From: Halobacteriovorax sp. GB3
GTDB taxonomy: Bacteria; Bdellovibrionota; Bacteriovoracia; Bacteriovoracales; Bacteriovoracaceae
Assembly (NCBI RefSeq): GCF_028649655.1
Contig: NZ_JAQSLN010000002.1
Location: forward strand, 1 to 64,000
DNA: 64,000 nt
Reading direction: 5' to 3'
Shown: positions 27,130 through 38,500 of the stretch, in pieces
How the letters are laid out: the number at the start of each line of letters is the position of its first letter
How positions within the stretch are numbered: the stretch's first letter is position 1
The notes under the pieces: model-generated
Told to the model about the DNA's origin: nothing
Databases searched by the model: none
What the model saw: only the letters and a program-made list of their open reading frames with translations
Translations under genes and position numbers: made by a program

Positions 27130-29050
27130 AGAGCATCCATGTCTTTAAAGGGTGAAGCTTCTGGTAGTTTTTAAGAGAGTTAAAAATATGACTCCACTTA
27201 ACTTCTCTTGGAAGGTGAATGTCTTCAACTGCACTACGTAGAATAAGGGTTTTGCTTTCTTGAGAGATTTCTAAAAAACCATCAATGATAAAAGGAATTG
27301 GTGAGCACTGGTTCATACTTCTTCGAGAGAAGAACTCTGGGTGTAAGTCTTCAACACAGCCGAGCCCATGAATGATTCCTTTTGAATATTTCTCAAAAAA
27401 ATATTTGAGAAGAGTAAAGTTTTGAATGACTTTAGGCTCTATCTCATACACTTTGTTAAGCATTGAAGTAATAGCGAATTGAGACTTGGTATAGCTAGTT
27501 GGGAAATAATCAAAGGCCTGTATTCCTTGGTATTTGAAGTACTTTATCTCTCTCTTATTCAAGACCACTTTTTTTGGGCAGTGAATAGGTGAACAATTAT
27601 TTTGATCGAAGACAATAAAGCAGCCCGAAGCATATTCCAGTCGTGAAGGATTGTAGTTGTTACTGTTAACGAGTTCGCATTTTACATTGGATAGTGCAGA
27701 CTCATTTTGATAGAGAATATTGGCAATAACATTACTCTCTGAAAGCTTTTCATTTTGATTATTGCCAGGAATGTATTTACGACATTCTGTTTCTTTTGTT
27801 GCTTTGTTTGGAAAGCAAATTTCTAAAGGCCAATTATCCATGTTGTCATATTTTGTATAGAGTTCAGCTAGGATTTTATTGGTCTCGTTAATACAAGAAT
27901 TCGTTGTTGTGAGTCTCTTTTCTTTACTTATATGAGAAATGATTCTCGTGATATTTACAACAGAGAGGTTATCAAAGTTTCCAGGACAATCTTTATAGTC
28001 TGTAAAAAGATGAGACTTATTTAATTGATCAGAAATTTGCTGACAGCTTTGATGAGGAAAAAGGCTATTAAATCCTTTGGCAATATATGTTGAACAGAAC
28101 TCCTTGTCTGTTTTAAGCTTTTCTAGGCAGAGTTCTTTTTTTCTATTGTTAAGAGCATTTTCACCTTTTCCAGACAGACGGCAAAGGTGAGTGAATAAGT
28201 AATCTGGTTTTTCTTTGTTCTTAATTTTTGTCCAAACGTCATCCGCTAGATATGGGGCACAAAACTTTTGAGGTTTATTAAAATTTGAACAGAAATTCTC
28301 AAAAAACTTCAGTGATGATGGGTTAAATGAAGAAATTGTTGATTTTGCCCTGTTAATATCTGATGTTAACGCTAAGGGGATCGGACTCTTTGAAGTTTTA
28401 TATCTTAGTTCTCTTTTTCTTGCCTTATCAATGAATTGAATCTTCCCACAGATTAGAGGAAATCTTTGATCTTCTCTCCATTGTTTGATTACTTTAGAGC
28501 ATTCAGCAGAGGACTTGGGAGAGCTAGGATTAATTGCATTTAGAGCAGCTTTCTCATTAGTGCCAGTGTAGCTAATATTTAACTCTTTATTATTAAGGCA
28601 TGTCTTTCGATAAAGAATCTCAAAATAATTTTGCTTGCTGATGTAAGAGATGTTCTGACTATCCTTGAACTTGATGATCGCAAGTACATTGTCTTTAAAA
28701 TGGCGTGAACCTTTTATAAGATCATGTTCAAAAAGATGGTTAAAACGACACTCATCTCCTCTAAGAGCTTCATTAAGATAATTTTCTGGAGAGTGCAGAA
28801 TTAGTGAATCAAGGTAATCATTGTGTAGCTTTATACTTTCAATCTTATCGAGAGATTTTAGAAGTTCTGAGTAATTGGATTGATAAGATTTCTCAATCTC
28901 TTCAATTTTCTTTTTTTCTTGTTCTAGAATTGTTTTAAGATTTGAGATTGGTTGGAAAGAGGACGAAGAAAAAGCGACCTGGGAAGCGAGTGCTCCCAGG
29001 CCAAATATGATGATTTTATTCAATCGTTTTTGCAAGAATTGAGGCAACAT
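27116..29050 (-). CDS. Large cysteine-rich exported protein of unknown function
   Basis: The 644-residue protein has no family I recognise. It carries 20 cysteines spread through the chain, an even number that fits disulfides outside the cytoplasm. The ATG at 29050 lies 35 bases inside the preceding gene. A TTG at 29023 would give a cleaner signal peptide (MNKIIIFGLGALASQVAFSSS) and overlap the preceding stop only slightly, so the start is uncertain. The N-terminal mature part is predicted coiled coil (LKTILEQEKKKIEEIEKSY). It is probably secreted or periplasmic. Confidence 0.65.
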   Translation of the reverse strand: MLPQFLQKRLNKIIIFGLGALASQVAFSSSSFQPISNLKTILEQEKKKIEEIEKSYQSNYSELLKSLDKIESIKLHNDYLDSLILHSPENYLNEALRGDECRFNHLFEHDLIKGSRHFKDNVLAIIKFKDSQNISYISKQNYFEILYRKTCLNNKELNISYTGTNEKAALNAINPSSPKSSAECSKVIKQWREDQRFPLICGKIQFIDKARKRELRYKTSKSPIPLALTSDINRAKSTISSFNPSSLKFFENFCSNFNKPQKFCAPYLADDVWTKIKNKEKPDYLFTHLCRLSGKGENALNNRKKELCLEKLKTDKEFCSTYIAKGFNSLFPHQSCQQISDQLNKSHLFTDYKDCPGNFDNLSVVNITRIISHISKEKRLTTTNSCINETNKILAELYTKYDNMDNWPLEICFPNKATKETECRKYIPGNNQNEKLSESNVIANILYQNESALSNVKCELVNSNNYNPSRLEYASGCFIVFDQNNCSPIHCPKKVVLNKREIKYFKYQGIQAFDYFPTSYTKSQFAITSMLNKVYEIEPKVIQNFTLLKYFFEKYSKGIIHGLGCVEDLHPEFFSRRSMNQCSPIPFIIDGFLEISQESKTLILRSAVEDIHLPREVKWSHIFNSLKNYQKLHPLKTWMLYGIK

Positions 29051-31049
29051 CTTCTATTTCAAGTCCATCTGTTTTTGTTTTATCACTCTTCGATGAGTTA
29101 AAGTTAATCATACAGAAAGAACAGGCTGTAGCCAACTTCTCGACGCTTTTTGCCCCAACGTGCTCAAGACGTTTTTCAGCAAGGTGATCACCTTCATGGA
29201 TTTCATACCACATGTTTCCACCACCCATACCACAGCATAGGGCCTTATCTTTACTTTCTTCCATCTCATTGATCTGGATTCCTGTTGCCTCAAGAATTGC
29301 TCTTGGAGCATTGTATTCACCGTGGTGGCGACCAAGGTAACATGGATCGTGGAAAGTAAGCTTTTCGTCGAGTTTTTTACTCGGGTTTAGCTTTCCAGAC
29401 TTGAGAAGATCAGCAAGCAGCTCTGTGTGGTGAACTGTTTCAAATTGACCGTCATCAAATTGAGCATACTCTTTACCAATAGTGTGAAGACAGTGAGGGC
29501 AGTGAGTTACAACTTTATCGAAGTCGTACTGTCTCATGTTTGCAATGTTTTCAATAGCGATTTCAAAGAATGAATACTCATCTCCAAAACGTCTAATTGG
29601 GTCACCATTACACTTCTCAGTTTTCCCCATTACAGCAAAGCTTACTCCAGCTTTCTTTAGTAGGGTTACTGTGTCTTTTACTACTTTTTGGTTTGAAGCA
29701 TCGTAAGATCCTGCACAGCCAACATAGTAGAGGTAATCAACTTTTTTACCAGCTTCAATTACTGGAACATCCATTCCATCGGCCCACTTGAAACGGTCAT
29801 CCTGAGAAATACCCCAAGGGTTTCCGTTAATTTGAACTTTTTGAATAGCTGTTGCCGCATCTGCTGGAATATCTCCAAGTGTAAGCGCCTTGTATCTCTT
29901 TGCTTCCATGATCACATTTACGTGTTCAATGTTAGCTGGACACTCTTCCATACAGGCACCACAAGTTGTACATGAGTCAAGTTCTGTCGATGCATAAATT
30001 GGGTTTTCCCATAGATCAGCATCTTCTTTACCTTGAGTTTTTGCATCGAAAGCAAAGTCACGTAATTTTGTGATAATTGTTTTAGGGTTTAGTGGCTTCC
30101 CTGCATTATTGGCAGGACAAACTTGAGTACAACGACCACATTCAACACATGTTAAAAGGTCTAGTTTGTTTTTTTCAGTAAGCTCTGAAAGCTTAGCAAG
30201 TCCAAAAGTCTCGACATCTTCTGGCATATTTTCAAAATCCATCGCATTCATGATGGCCCCTCTTCTTGGAGGAGTTACAAGAGCACTAAATGGAAGCATG
30301 AAAATGTGTGAGAATTTAGTAAGACCAATAGAGGCCACGAAAACCATTGTGTTGGCCATATGGTAGAACCACATTCCTTTGTAGATCATGGCCCAAGTTT
30401 CAATTGAAAGTCCGAGGTTTTCAAAAACTCTAGCGATTGCCCAACCAACTGGTGACCAAGTTTGTTCTCCAACAGGCATTCCTGCAAGGAAAATTCTTAC
30501 ACCTTCAATGAGGTAACCGATAATAACAAGAGAGGCGAGCATTGCGTACATGAACATCTCTTGTTTTGGCTTTGTCGCTGTGAGGTAGTCAGGTCTTTTC
30601 ACATATCTTCTATAGTAAGCAAGGCTTAGTCCAAGAAGAACCATAAGACCGGCAATGTCAGCAGCAAATGAAACAACAATATAGACTGGACCGTGAAAGA
30701 TCTTTAGTGGAGTATCATAGTGAATTGCTACGACATCTGTTGCAATCCATAGAATGATGAATCCCCAGAAGATCAGACCGTGGAAAACAGCAACTTCCTT
30801 AAATCGAGGAACCTTTCCCGTCAGGAAAGCTGTCTTCATAAAGCTAGACCAGTTTAATTTCTCAGGTAAAAGCTTTTTAATTCCCTTGAAACCCTCTCCA
30901 GAAGTAATGAAAAGTAGCTTGTCATAAAGCCCTTTAATCATAATTCCCATACTGAGGAAGAGAAGTACATACATCGCCACTTTAAAAGACTGTGGGATGT
31001 GCATCATAATTTCACGACACGTGTCGCCAGGCGTACATTCGAAGGCCAT
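29016..31049 (-). CDS. HdrD-like (Fe-S)-binding membrane oxidoreductase
   Basis: The 677-residue protein joins an N-terminal NarI/gamma-like membrane part (about five or six helices, residues 20-270) to two 4Fe-4S motifs, CVECGRCTQVCP (about 303) and CTTCGACMEECP (about 363). Two CCG domains follow: YYVGCAGSYD with EKCNGDPIRR, and HDPCYLGRH with LCCGMGGGNMW. This layout is found in membrane-bound electron-transfer proteins that pass electrons between ETF-type or other donors and quinone. No etfAB is adjacent, so the donor is unknown. It heads the operon with three exported proteins. Confidence 0.88.
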   Translation of the reverse strand: MAFECTPGDTCREIMMHIPQSFKVAMYVLLFLSMGIMIKGLYDKLLFITSGEGFKGIKKLLPEKLNWSSFMKTAFLTGKVPRFKEVAVFHGLIFWGFIILWIATDVVAIHYDTPLKIFHGPVYIVVSFAADIAGLMVLLGLSLAYYRRYVKRPDYLTATKPKQEMFMYAMLASLVIIGYLIEGVRIFLAGMPVGEQTWSPVGWAIARVFENLGLSIETWAMIYKGMWFYHMANTMVFVASIGLTKFSHIFMLPFSALVTPPRRGAIMNAMDFENMPEDVETFGLAKLSELTEKNKLDLLTCVECGRCTQVCPANNAGKPLNPKTIITKLRDFAFDAKTQGKEDADLWENPIYASTELDSCTTCGACMEECPANIEHVNVIMEAKRYKALTLGDIPADAATAIQKVQINGNPWGISQDDRFKWADGMDVPVIEAGKKVDYLYYVGCAGSYDASNQKVVKDTVTLLKKAGVSFAVMGKTEKCNGDPIRRFGDEYSFFEIAIENIANMRQYDFDKVVTHCPHCLHTIGKEYAQFDDGQFETVHHTELLADLLKSGKLNPSKKLDEKLTFHDPCYLGRHHGEYNAPRAILEATGIQINEMEESKDKALCCGMGGGNMWYEIHEGDHLAEKRLEHVGAKSVEKLATACSFCMINFNSSKSDKTKTDGLEIEDVASILAKTIE

Positions 31050-31233
31050 AAGAAACCCCTAATAAGTAGTAGTTAAATAAATTTTTGTTCTTTTTTCAGT
31101 TTCCTCTAGAATAGTTTATTTAAGGTGAAAATTGAATGAGAAACTTATTACCAAGGCTATTCTTTAATTAATGTTCATTAGAAGATATTATTCAGGTAAT
31201 TATTATTAAATAGATGATCAAGGTTAAGTAAAA

Positions 31234-32235
31234 TTGAAAGCATTATATATCGTTCTTCTGTTTCTGCTCGCTTCATGTGCCAAAATTGATACCATCGGTA
31301 TGAAGAAGCATTCTTTTAGTAAGGCACCGTCAAAAATTGTATGGATTCAAATTCCAGGTCTCGATGAAGAACAGATTGCGATGTTGCGATTTTCTGCCCT
31401 CAATAATGCTCCTACTTCTTTTGAGTCTGCTATTTGCCTAGGGAAATCGTGGAATTATAATTTCTTTGATTTAAGAACAAACCCGGAAAGTGGACTTCTT
31501 GCCCAGCTCCAGGGGACGAAGAATATTAAAGGGCAGTGTGAGGATTATAATCAAAAGCCTGTTTGGCGCTACTTAGAAGAAAAGGGTTTTGTAACGGGAA
31601 TCCTTGAAAGAGGGGCAAAGAACCTAACTTTTGAAGAGGGGCTAAAGTGTAATCAAGACTATCTTTCTAAATCGATTGTCTGGTCCATGTCAAAAGCTCC
31701 AAGTAGTGGAGAACTTTTCCATTTTCAAGAGAAGAATGAATTTGAAGAAGGGAAGGTTTACTACGACAAAACTTGTCAGAATAGTGAATGCTTTAGTGGT
31801 CTACCAAAGAATGTTGAGTATATTTGGAAAGAATTAAATAAGCGACAAAATCAAACAATGCTTATTATTCGTGACTTCAGTTACTATAATGCCTTGAAGG
31901 CAAAAGATATTAAAAAGGCGAGAATGGCCCTTTTAGATATTGAAAAAATTTATAGCACATTCTCTTCTCAAGACTTAAGAAGAGAGTTCCTTGTGGTTTT
32001 ATCTTCAACAGCTGCCCGTCGGATTGAGTTTCCTAAAGCTGGAAAAGAATGGTTTGATTTTGAAAAGAAAGGAAGAAATATAAGCTATAAAAAGAGTGCA
32101 TTGATGTCGCCTGTTATAGCTAGCGGCCCTTTAAGCGAAAATTTTTGCGGTATATATGAGGAGTCCAGCTTGCTCGAGCGCTTTTTGTGGACACCTCAAG
32201 AAAATAAACTAATTTTTGAGTACTTTGGATTTTAA
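31234..32235 (+). CDS. Lipoprotein of unknown function
   Basis: The 333-residue protein starts at TTG and has a lipoprotein signal with lipobox LLASC (Cys at residue 15). The order of segments (IVWIQIPGLDEEQIAML near the start, VWRYLEEKGFVTGI, TMLIIRDFSYYNALKAKDIKKA, LVVLSSTAARRIEF) recalls a very degenerate alkaline-phosphatase/sulfatase fold. I do not see the metal-binding residues, so no enzyme activity is claimed. Its stop overlaps the hslO stop by four bases from the other strand. Confidence 0.6.
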   Translation: MKALYIVLLFLLASCAKIDTIGMKKHSFSKAPSKIVWIQIPGLDEEQIAMLRFSALNNAPTSFESAICLGKSWNYNFFDLRTNPESGLLAQLQGTKNIKGQCEDYNQKPVWRYLEEKGFVTGILERGAKNLTFEEGLKCNQDYLSKSIVWSMSKAPSSGELFHFQEKNEFEEGKVYYDKTCQNSECFSGLPKNVEYIWKELNKRQNQTMLIIRDFSYYNALKAKDIKKARMALLDIEKIYSTFSSQDLRREFLVVLSSTAARRIEFPKAGKEWFDFEKKGRNISYKKSALMSPVIASGPLSENFCGIYEESSLLERFLWTPQENKLIFEYFGF

Positions 32236-33068
32236 TTCAATGTAAGGTCAGAACGCTGAATGAGGTAGTGAGTCTTGCAGTAATCGCACTTAGTCTCAAT
32301 GTCGTTCTTATTTTCAAAAATCTCTTCAACTGAATGAGTTTGGCAAAGGCTCTGAATTCCTTGGACCATTCTCTCTCTTGAGCAAGAACATTTAAATGCA
32401 ACATCAACGCCCGAGAGGTATTCAAACCCTAGATCTTCAAAGGCTTTTTGAATTGTTTCCTGTTCATTAAGACTCTTCTCAAAGATTGCTTGAATTTTTG
32501 CTTGGGTTTTAATCCAGTACTCATTCAGAGAATCTCTCTCTTCTCTTTCTTCTTTGTTTACATTTCTATCTGGAAGTCTTGAGAGAAGAATCGATTGGTC
32601 CGATTTGTCACTAATAACGACCTTGGCATCCATTTGATAAGACTCTTGAATAATTTTATTGATGACATCATGAAAGTCGATCTGATTAAGCTGAATAATT
32701 GAAGTATATGGCTTTGGGTTGTTTGGAAAAGTCTTACTTAAACGAGCAATACCGCTGACCTTAGAAGGGAATTCTTGAAAATCTTCCGGAATTAGAAGAG
32801 TTCTCATGTAACCTGCTTGATTGGCCTCAATTTTCAGTCTGAAGAATGGGTCTTCAGAATCAAGAAAAATTCCCATACCTTCACCTTGCTTTAAATAGGA
32901 GATCAAAGGCATGGCCGTTAAAACAGAGTCTCTAAAATAGGCAAATCCCTTTCCTTTAATATTATGAATAATGGCCAAATCATGGATAAGCTTTTGACCT
33001 TCTAGAAAAGATAAGGTGAATGCATTTTTTGAGTCTATAAATGTATAAAGTCTACTTTCCAAAAGCAT
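32232..33068 (-). CDS. hslO: 33 kDa redox-regulated chaperonin Hsp33
   Basis: Hsp33 is a cytoplasmic holdase switched on by oxidation: four cysteines release zinc and form disulfides under stress. The 278-residue protein shows the C-terminal zinc cysteines as CSC (in FKCSCSRERMVQGI) and CDYC, with the family's substrate-binding N-terminal domain (KGKGFAYFRDSVLTAMPLI, EANQAGYMRTLL). It is divergent from the addB-like gene and convergent with the lipoprotein gene. Confidence 0.9.
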   Translation of the reverse strand: MLLESRLYTFIDSKNAFTLSFLEGQKLIHDLAIIHNIKGKGFAYFRDSVLTAMPLISYLKQGEGMGIFLDSEDPFFRLKIEANQAGYMRTLLIPEDFQEFPSKVSGIARLSKTFPNNPKPYTSIIQLNQIDFHDVINKIIQESYQMDAKVVISDKSDQSILLSRLPDRNVNKEEREERDSLNEYWIKTQAKIQAIFEKSLNEQETIQKAFEDLGFEYLSGVDVAFKCSCSRERMVQGIQSLCQTHSVEEIFENKNDIETKCDYCKTHYLIQRSDLTLN

Positions 33069-33145
33069 GACGAATTCCTTTATTAAAGCTAGAATTTGAA
33101 AATACTTAACATGATTGGACCTAGAGTGTCATTGGAAAATTTTTT

Positions 33146-35500
33146 ATGCTAAGCGTAAGCCTCTACGATAATACATCTACTGTTTTCTCCTTTGATTTTG
33201 TCAAAGATATTAATTTAGAGACTATTGTTGTTTGCCCTTCTCCAAGTGAAGCGGATAACTTTAGAGCACAAATGACATCTATTGATATGGCCAATGTTGT
33301 AACAATTTCTAAATTTATCTCTGAGCAAATTGAAGAAAATCTAGGTGAGTTAGAGATCATGAGAAAGTCAGATCTCATGGTTCATTTGGCATCAATTTGG
33401 AAAACTAAGTTTCAAGAATCTTCTTCTGAGTCTTTTTTTCAAGCATTCACGTTATTTACTGAATTGAGATCTTTTACTCTTTCACTAGAGATGGTCGAGG
33501 ATGTTCTAGAGACTCTTGATTCTGAATTAGCCGATGTCATTCGCTTTTTTTGGGCCTACCTTGAAGAGTTTCTTGTTGATGAACAAAAGTCTTATGTACT
33601 ATTAAATGAAAAATTGAAAATAAAAGATCATGAAAAAGATAAAAACTATATCTTTTGGGGCTTTCCTCATATGAACGCTCATCAAGTTGATCTACTTAAT
33701 TCTCTAGCGAGCTCTAGTCATGTCTATGTTCCATACTCTCGTGAGGTCTTTTCTCATACAACGAGACAGGATTGGGTTCGATGGATAGAAATTAATAAAG
33801 TTGAAGCAATTGAGAGAGAGATTAATCAGAAAATACCGACTATTCTCTATCCTAAAGGAAGAATGTCTGAATATCTTCGTAACTTCTTTGCATCAAAAGA
33901 AAATGAATCATTCGATATCGTTCTTGCTGAAAAGAATCCTAATTTAGAGTCTTTAATGGAAGTTCCATTTTCAGAAGCTGAATACAGAACAAAAGCAGAG
34001 TTATTCGATTTAGAGGAAAAGAAGGCGATCGCTCTTTTAGAGGAATTTGTTAATGAAACAAATGAAACGAAAGAAATCATCACAAAGCTAAAAGAATCAA
34101 TTAAAGAAACATTAAAAAATCAAGATTTTAAGTTATTAACAGTCTTGAGAGTCATCTATGACTTACTTCGTGAATATTATGACATTAGTGAAATTAATGC
34201 GAAGTTTACTTTCTTTGATTTAAAGATATTAAGAGAAGTCTTTCCTCTTGATTTACCGCGAACATATTTTGTTCCCTTGAAAACATCGACCAGTGGTATT
34301 CAAGTCTATGGCCTAGAGGGATTTAGTGAAAACTCCAAAAAAGATGTTCTCTTATGTGTGAGTAGTCAGCAAAACTCTCTTAAAGGTGGAGGTCAAAAGT
34401 TTAGTGAGGAAATTACATCTTTTCTCGCAACTCTAGGACCGATTCAAAGAAAGGAATTGGATTTTTTAAATATTAAAAGAATGATTCATGAAAGATGTGT
34501 TAACCAAAAGATAACACTCTTTTTAGAAGAAGGACTTATTGATCACGATCTTGCATGGAGTGATATCTTAGATGGGGGAGAGCTCATTAATCAGCAAGAA
34601 ATCGTCTTGAGTTTTAATGAAAAGAGTCCAGATGTTATTGCAGATAAAATTAATAAAGAGCAAGAAATAAAAAAACTTTCGGCTTCACGTTTACAGAATT
34701 ATCTTGATTGTCCAAGAAAGTACTACTTCAACTATATCGATAGAATCGCTCCAGATATTGTTCTTGAAAGAGACCTTATGCCTAATGAACTTGGGGAACT
34801 TGAACACTTTGTTCTCGGAGAGTTTTTTAAAGTAAATGATGAGTTGAATGAAGATGAACTTATCGAATTTTCGAGAGAAAAGATTGATGAGTATCTCGCG
34901 AAAAAGAATAAAGTATTAACTAAAGAGCTCTATGAAAAGTATGAGTCAGAAATTGTTCAATACGCAAAGAATGGATTGGTCGAATTATATAAATTGAAAG
35001 ATGTTTTTCCTAAAATGGAGTACGTCTTTGAGAAGAACTTGAATGAGTTCGGCGATTTCTCCGGAAGTATCGACTTCTATGCAAAAACTTCACTTGGAAT
35101 TGTTATTATTGATTTTAAAAGATCAATAAGTAGCATTCCAGACAATATTGAGTTGTTAAAATTTGATAAAATTCAACTATGGTTTTATATCAACGAAGCC
35201 TTGAAGAAAGAGGGCAGTAATTTATTTTTTGCTGGATATATGAACCTTTCAGATATCGAAAACTCAAAATTCTTAATTCCTGAACTTGAATTAGTTGAAC
35301 GTCTGTCAGAGCGAAATTTTTGTAAAGGAAGTTTGAAGCAGATAAGAAATTTTGAATTTGAAGAATCGCTTGATGAATTTCAGGACTTTGTTGAGGAGCT
35401 GATTTCGAGACTTAAAGTTGAAACTCATTTTAAACCAAAACCTCTTAAAAGCAGTGTTTGTACATATTGTAGTGTGAACAAAATCTGTCCGAGAAAGTAG
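33146..35500 (+). CDS. AddB-like PD-(D/E)XK nuclease subunit
   Basis: The 784-residue protein is the likely AddB/RexB partner of the following helicase. Its N-terminal two thirds is a helicase-like scaffold without a Walker A motif, as in many proteobacterial AddB. The C-terminal RecB-type nuclease has SGSIDFYAKT and IVIIDFKRS (Asp and Lys near 654-656). Four cysteines for an Fe-S cluster are seen: CPRKYYF (about 523) and CTYCSVNKIC (about 772-781). It is shorter than typical AddB (about 1,000-1,150). It processes double-strand breaks for RecA. Confidence 0.8.
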   Translation: MLSVSLYDNTSTVFSFDFVKDINLETIVVCPSPSEADNFRAQMTSIDMANVVTISKFISEQIEENLGELEIMRKSDLMVHLASIWKTKFQESSSESFFQAFTLFTELRSFTLSLEMVEDVLETLDSELADVIRFFWAYLEEFLVDEQKSYVLLNEKLKIKDHEKDKNYIFWGFPHMNAHQVDLLNSLASSSHVYVPYSREVFSHTTRQDWVRWIEINKVEAIEREINQKIPTILYPKGRMSEYLRNFFASKENESFDIVLAEKNPNLESLMEVPFSEAEYRTKAELFDLEEKKAIALLEEFVNETNETKEIITKLKESIKETLKNQDFKLLTVLRVIYDLLREYYDISEINAKFTFFDLKILREVFPLDLPRTYFVPLKTSTSGIQVYGLEGFSENSKKDVLLCVSSQQNSLKGGGQKFSEEITSFLATLGPIQRKELDFLNIKRMIHERCVNQKITLFLEEGLIDHDLAWSDILDGGELINQQEIVLSFNEKSPDVIADKINKEQEIKKLSASRLQNYLDCPRKYYFNYIDRIAPDIVLERDLMPNELGELEHFVLGEFFKVNDELNEDELIEFSREKIDEYLAKKNKVLTKELYEKYESEIVQYAKNGLVELYKLKDVFPKMEYVFEKNLNEFGDFSGSIDFYAKTSLGIVIIDFKRSISSIPDNIELLKFDKIQLWFYINEALKKEGSNLFFAGYMNLSDIENSKFLIPELELVERLSERNFCKGSLKQIRNFEFEESLDEFQDFVEELISRLKVETHFKPKPLKSSVCTYCSVNKICPRK

Positions 35501-35505
35501 TATTT

Positions 35506-38500
35506 ATGGCAAGAACACCTAATGAAGAACAGAAAAAAGCAATTGAACATTTTGGCGGAGTCCTTCTAAGTGCTGGGGCAGGATCGGGAAAAACTTTTGT
35601 TCTAGTAGAGCATATTGTTTATCTCGTGGAGAAGTTTATAGAAGACCATAGAAAAACAGGGAATTTCTCTGATGGAGAAGAATTTGTTTTTAAACTAAGG
35701 GCCTACTTGTCAAAAATTGTCCTTATGACATTTACTAATGAAGCAGCGGGAGAGCTCTCTCTTAGAGTTCATAAGAGATTAGAAGAAAAAATCGAGGAAG
35801 ATGGGACCCCATGGGATCTTGTCTTAGAGGCGATTCATTGTCTTAGCGTATCTACAATTCACGGTTTTTGTTTCAAGTTATTAACTGGCGGATATTTCAA
35901 AGACTTTAATCCAAATGCAGAGGTTATTGGTGATATTGAGTCGAAAAATAGAATTAATACTTTATATGATCAGTGGTTTAAGGGAGAGAAGTCGTCGCTT
36001 GATGACTCTATAAGAAAGTTACTCGTTCTTAATGAACGTTCGATTAAAGGGGCCTTACAATCAGTCTTTAATAATCCTGATTTAAGAATTTTTTGGGAGA
36101 CATGGGATAGTGAAGGTGATGAATTAGATTTTAGTAAGCATATTCATGATGTGGCCGAAATGTCAGGAGTGGACTTAAGTGATGCCTTAAATACAATCGA
36201 TGTTGATAGTTATGATGATGAAGTGAAAAGTAAATGGTTTCCTTATCTTGTAGATTTTGAGAATTATTTGCAATCCATAGACTTTTCGAAAGTTAATTTC
36301 TTTGAAGATATAATAGAACTATCGAATAAATACGGTCGAATTATGCCTCCTCGCAAAAAGGGGCTTGAAGAAGTTCAAGCGAGGATGAAGTATATTACTT
36401 CTCTTAAAAACTTTGTTAAGAAGTTTGCTGAAGACTATATTAACTATTTTCAGTTTAAAGACTCCATTGTCGGACAGTGGAATTCGATCTTTAAATCGGC
36501 CTTTCACTATATCAATACGAATTATCAGAATATCCCTGGGCTTACATTCTCGGACCTTGAATTTAATGTTCTTAAAGGTCTTGAATGCGAAGAGACTGTT
36601 GAGCGCATCCATAATGATTTTAACTATCTAATCATTGATGAATTTCAAGATACCTCTTGGGTACAGTTTGAAATTGTTCGCAAGATTATTAAGAGTGATT
36701 ATTCCCGCCTCTTTTGCGTTGGAGATGAAAAACAAGCAATCTATGGTTTTAGAGGAGGAGAGCTTGGAGTATTCATGGAGTGTTCTAAAAATGTTCCTAC
36801 AAATTTATCTCTCTTAAATAATTATCGTTCTGAAGAAAATGTTATTAATTTTAATAACCAATTTTTTGATGATGTCTTTGGTCTTGGAATAGGATTTGAG
36901 GGTGGTGATAATCATACTGTTGAGGTTAAGCACCAGAGGTTTCCTAGTGAAGTAAAAGAAGCTGGAAAGGGACTCGTCGAGGAAACTAAGGTTGAGATTT
37001 TAATTGATGAAGACCTCAAGAAAGGTCCTAAAGTATCTAATTTGGAGTTAAATGAAGTCGAAGCAGAGTACATTTTTAATAAAACTATTGAATTAAATGA
37101 GTTAAATGAACCTATCTGTGTCCTTTATCGAAATCTAAGACCATCGCTTAATCTCATTGAGAAACTCATCTTTGCAGATATTCCATTTACAGCACAGGTT
37201 AAGATTCCAAATGATGAAGATCCAATCGTTGCGATATTTGCATGCTTAATCGAGTATTTACTAGATAAAGAAAAAGACAAAAAGCAGTGCTTAATTACAA
37301 TCATGGGGATTAGTGAGTTATTACATTGTGATTTTGAAGGGGATTTAGAAGAATCTGTAGATTGTTTTTTTAATGATCTTAGTGTTTATGGAATTTACTA
37401 CTCGTATTGTAACTTTTTGATGAAATTAAATATTTCAAATTCTAATTATGAAAATAATTTAAAGGCCATTAAGATCCTTACTGATCTGAGCTTAGGCGAT
37501 GTTGAAACAATCTGGCAGTCAATTCGCCAAAACTCTTCTCAGAAATATTCCATTGATTTTAAGTTTAAAGAAAATCCGAATATTCGAATTATGACAGCTC
37601 ACGCTTCAAAGGGTCTAGAGTATGACCATCTCATCTTAGGTGGAATTCATACGAATGGCGGAAGTATTAATGAAGGACTTTTTTTAGGAAAACTACCTGG
37701 TAGTTTTAAATGGAAAAAAGATAGTTCACAAAAGACAGCATTTCGTTCGCCAATGTATATTTACGAGTCGCTCTTAACGAGAGAGAAAGACTTCTCTGAG
37801 TCTAAACGACTTTTCTATGTCGCTTGTACTCGTGCCGTGAAGGGACTCTATTGGGGAAATATTGGTCATAGACTTGGAGATCTTTCATATCTAAGTAATT
37901 CTTGGATTGATGGTCTGCGAGTGTGTCCGCAAAAGGGTGTTGTTCAAAAATATATTGAAACTGAGAAAGTAGAAGATGAATCTCTTCTAGTTGAATTAGA
38001 AAACAGAGCTCCTATTTTTCATATCGATAATATCGGAGTTTCAGGAAAAGATGGCCAAAAATCATCCTTAGGACTTGTTGCTGAACTTTCTGTTACAAAG
38101 CTTGCGACACTTAGTCAGTGTCCAAGAAAGTTTTATCTTCAAAATATTTGTAAATTAGATCCTGATTTTTTAAGCGACTTAGATTTAGAGGTTGGTCAAA
38201 AAAGAATCGATCTTTCTGAGGAAACTGTTGTTTCATCTTCAAAGCGTGGAAGTTTAATTCACGAAGTCTTAAGTGAATACGTCTTGACGGGGACAGGTGC
38301 GACTGATCTGAAGAAGAGGGACAAAATTGCCTATGACTTTGGAGTTGATGAAATTAAAAGTCTAGGAAGTGATGTTGAATTGATTTCAGAGAAATTAATA
38401 AAATTTCCAATCTTCGGACAAATGATCTCAGGTATTCCTGATCTTGTTGTAAAAAATGAGTCTTCAAAAGAAGCAGAAGTTTGGGACTATAAAACAGGGG

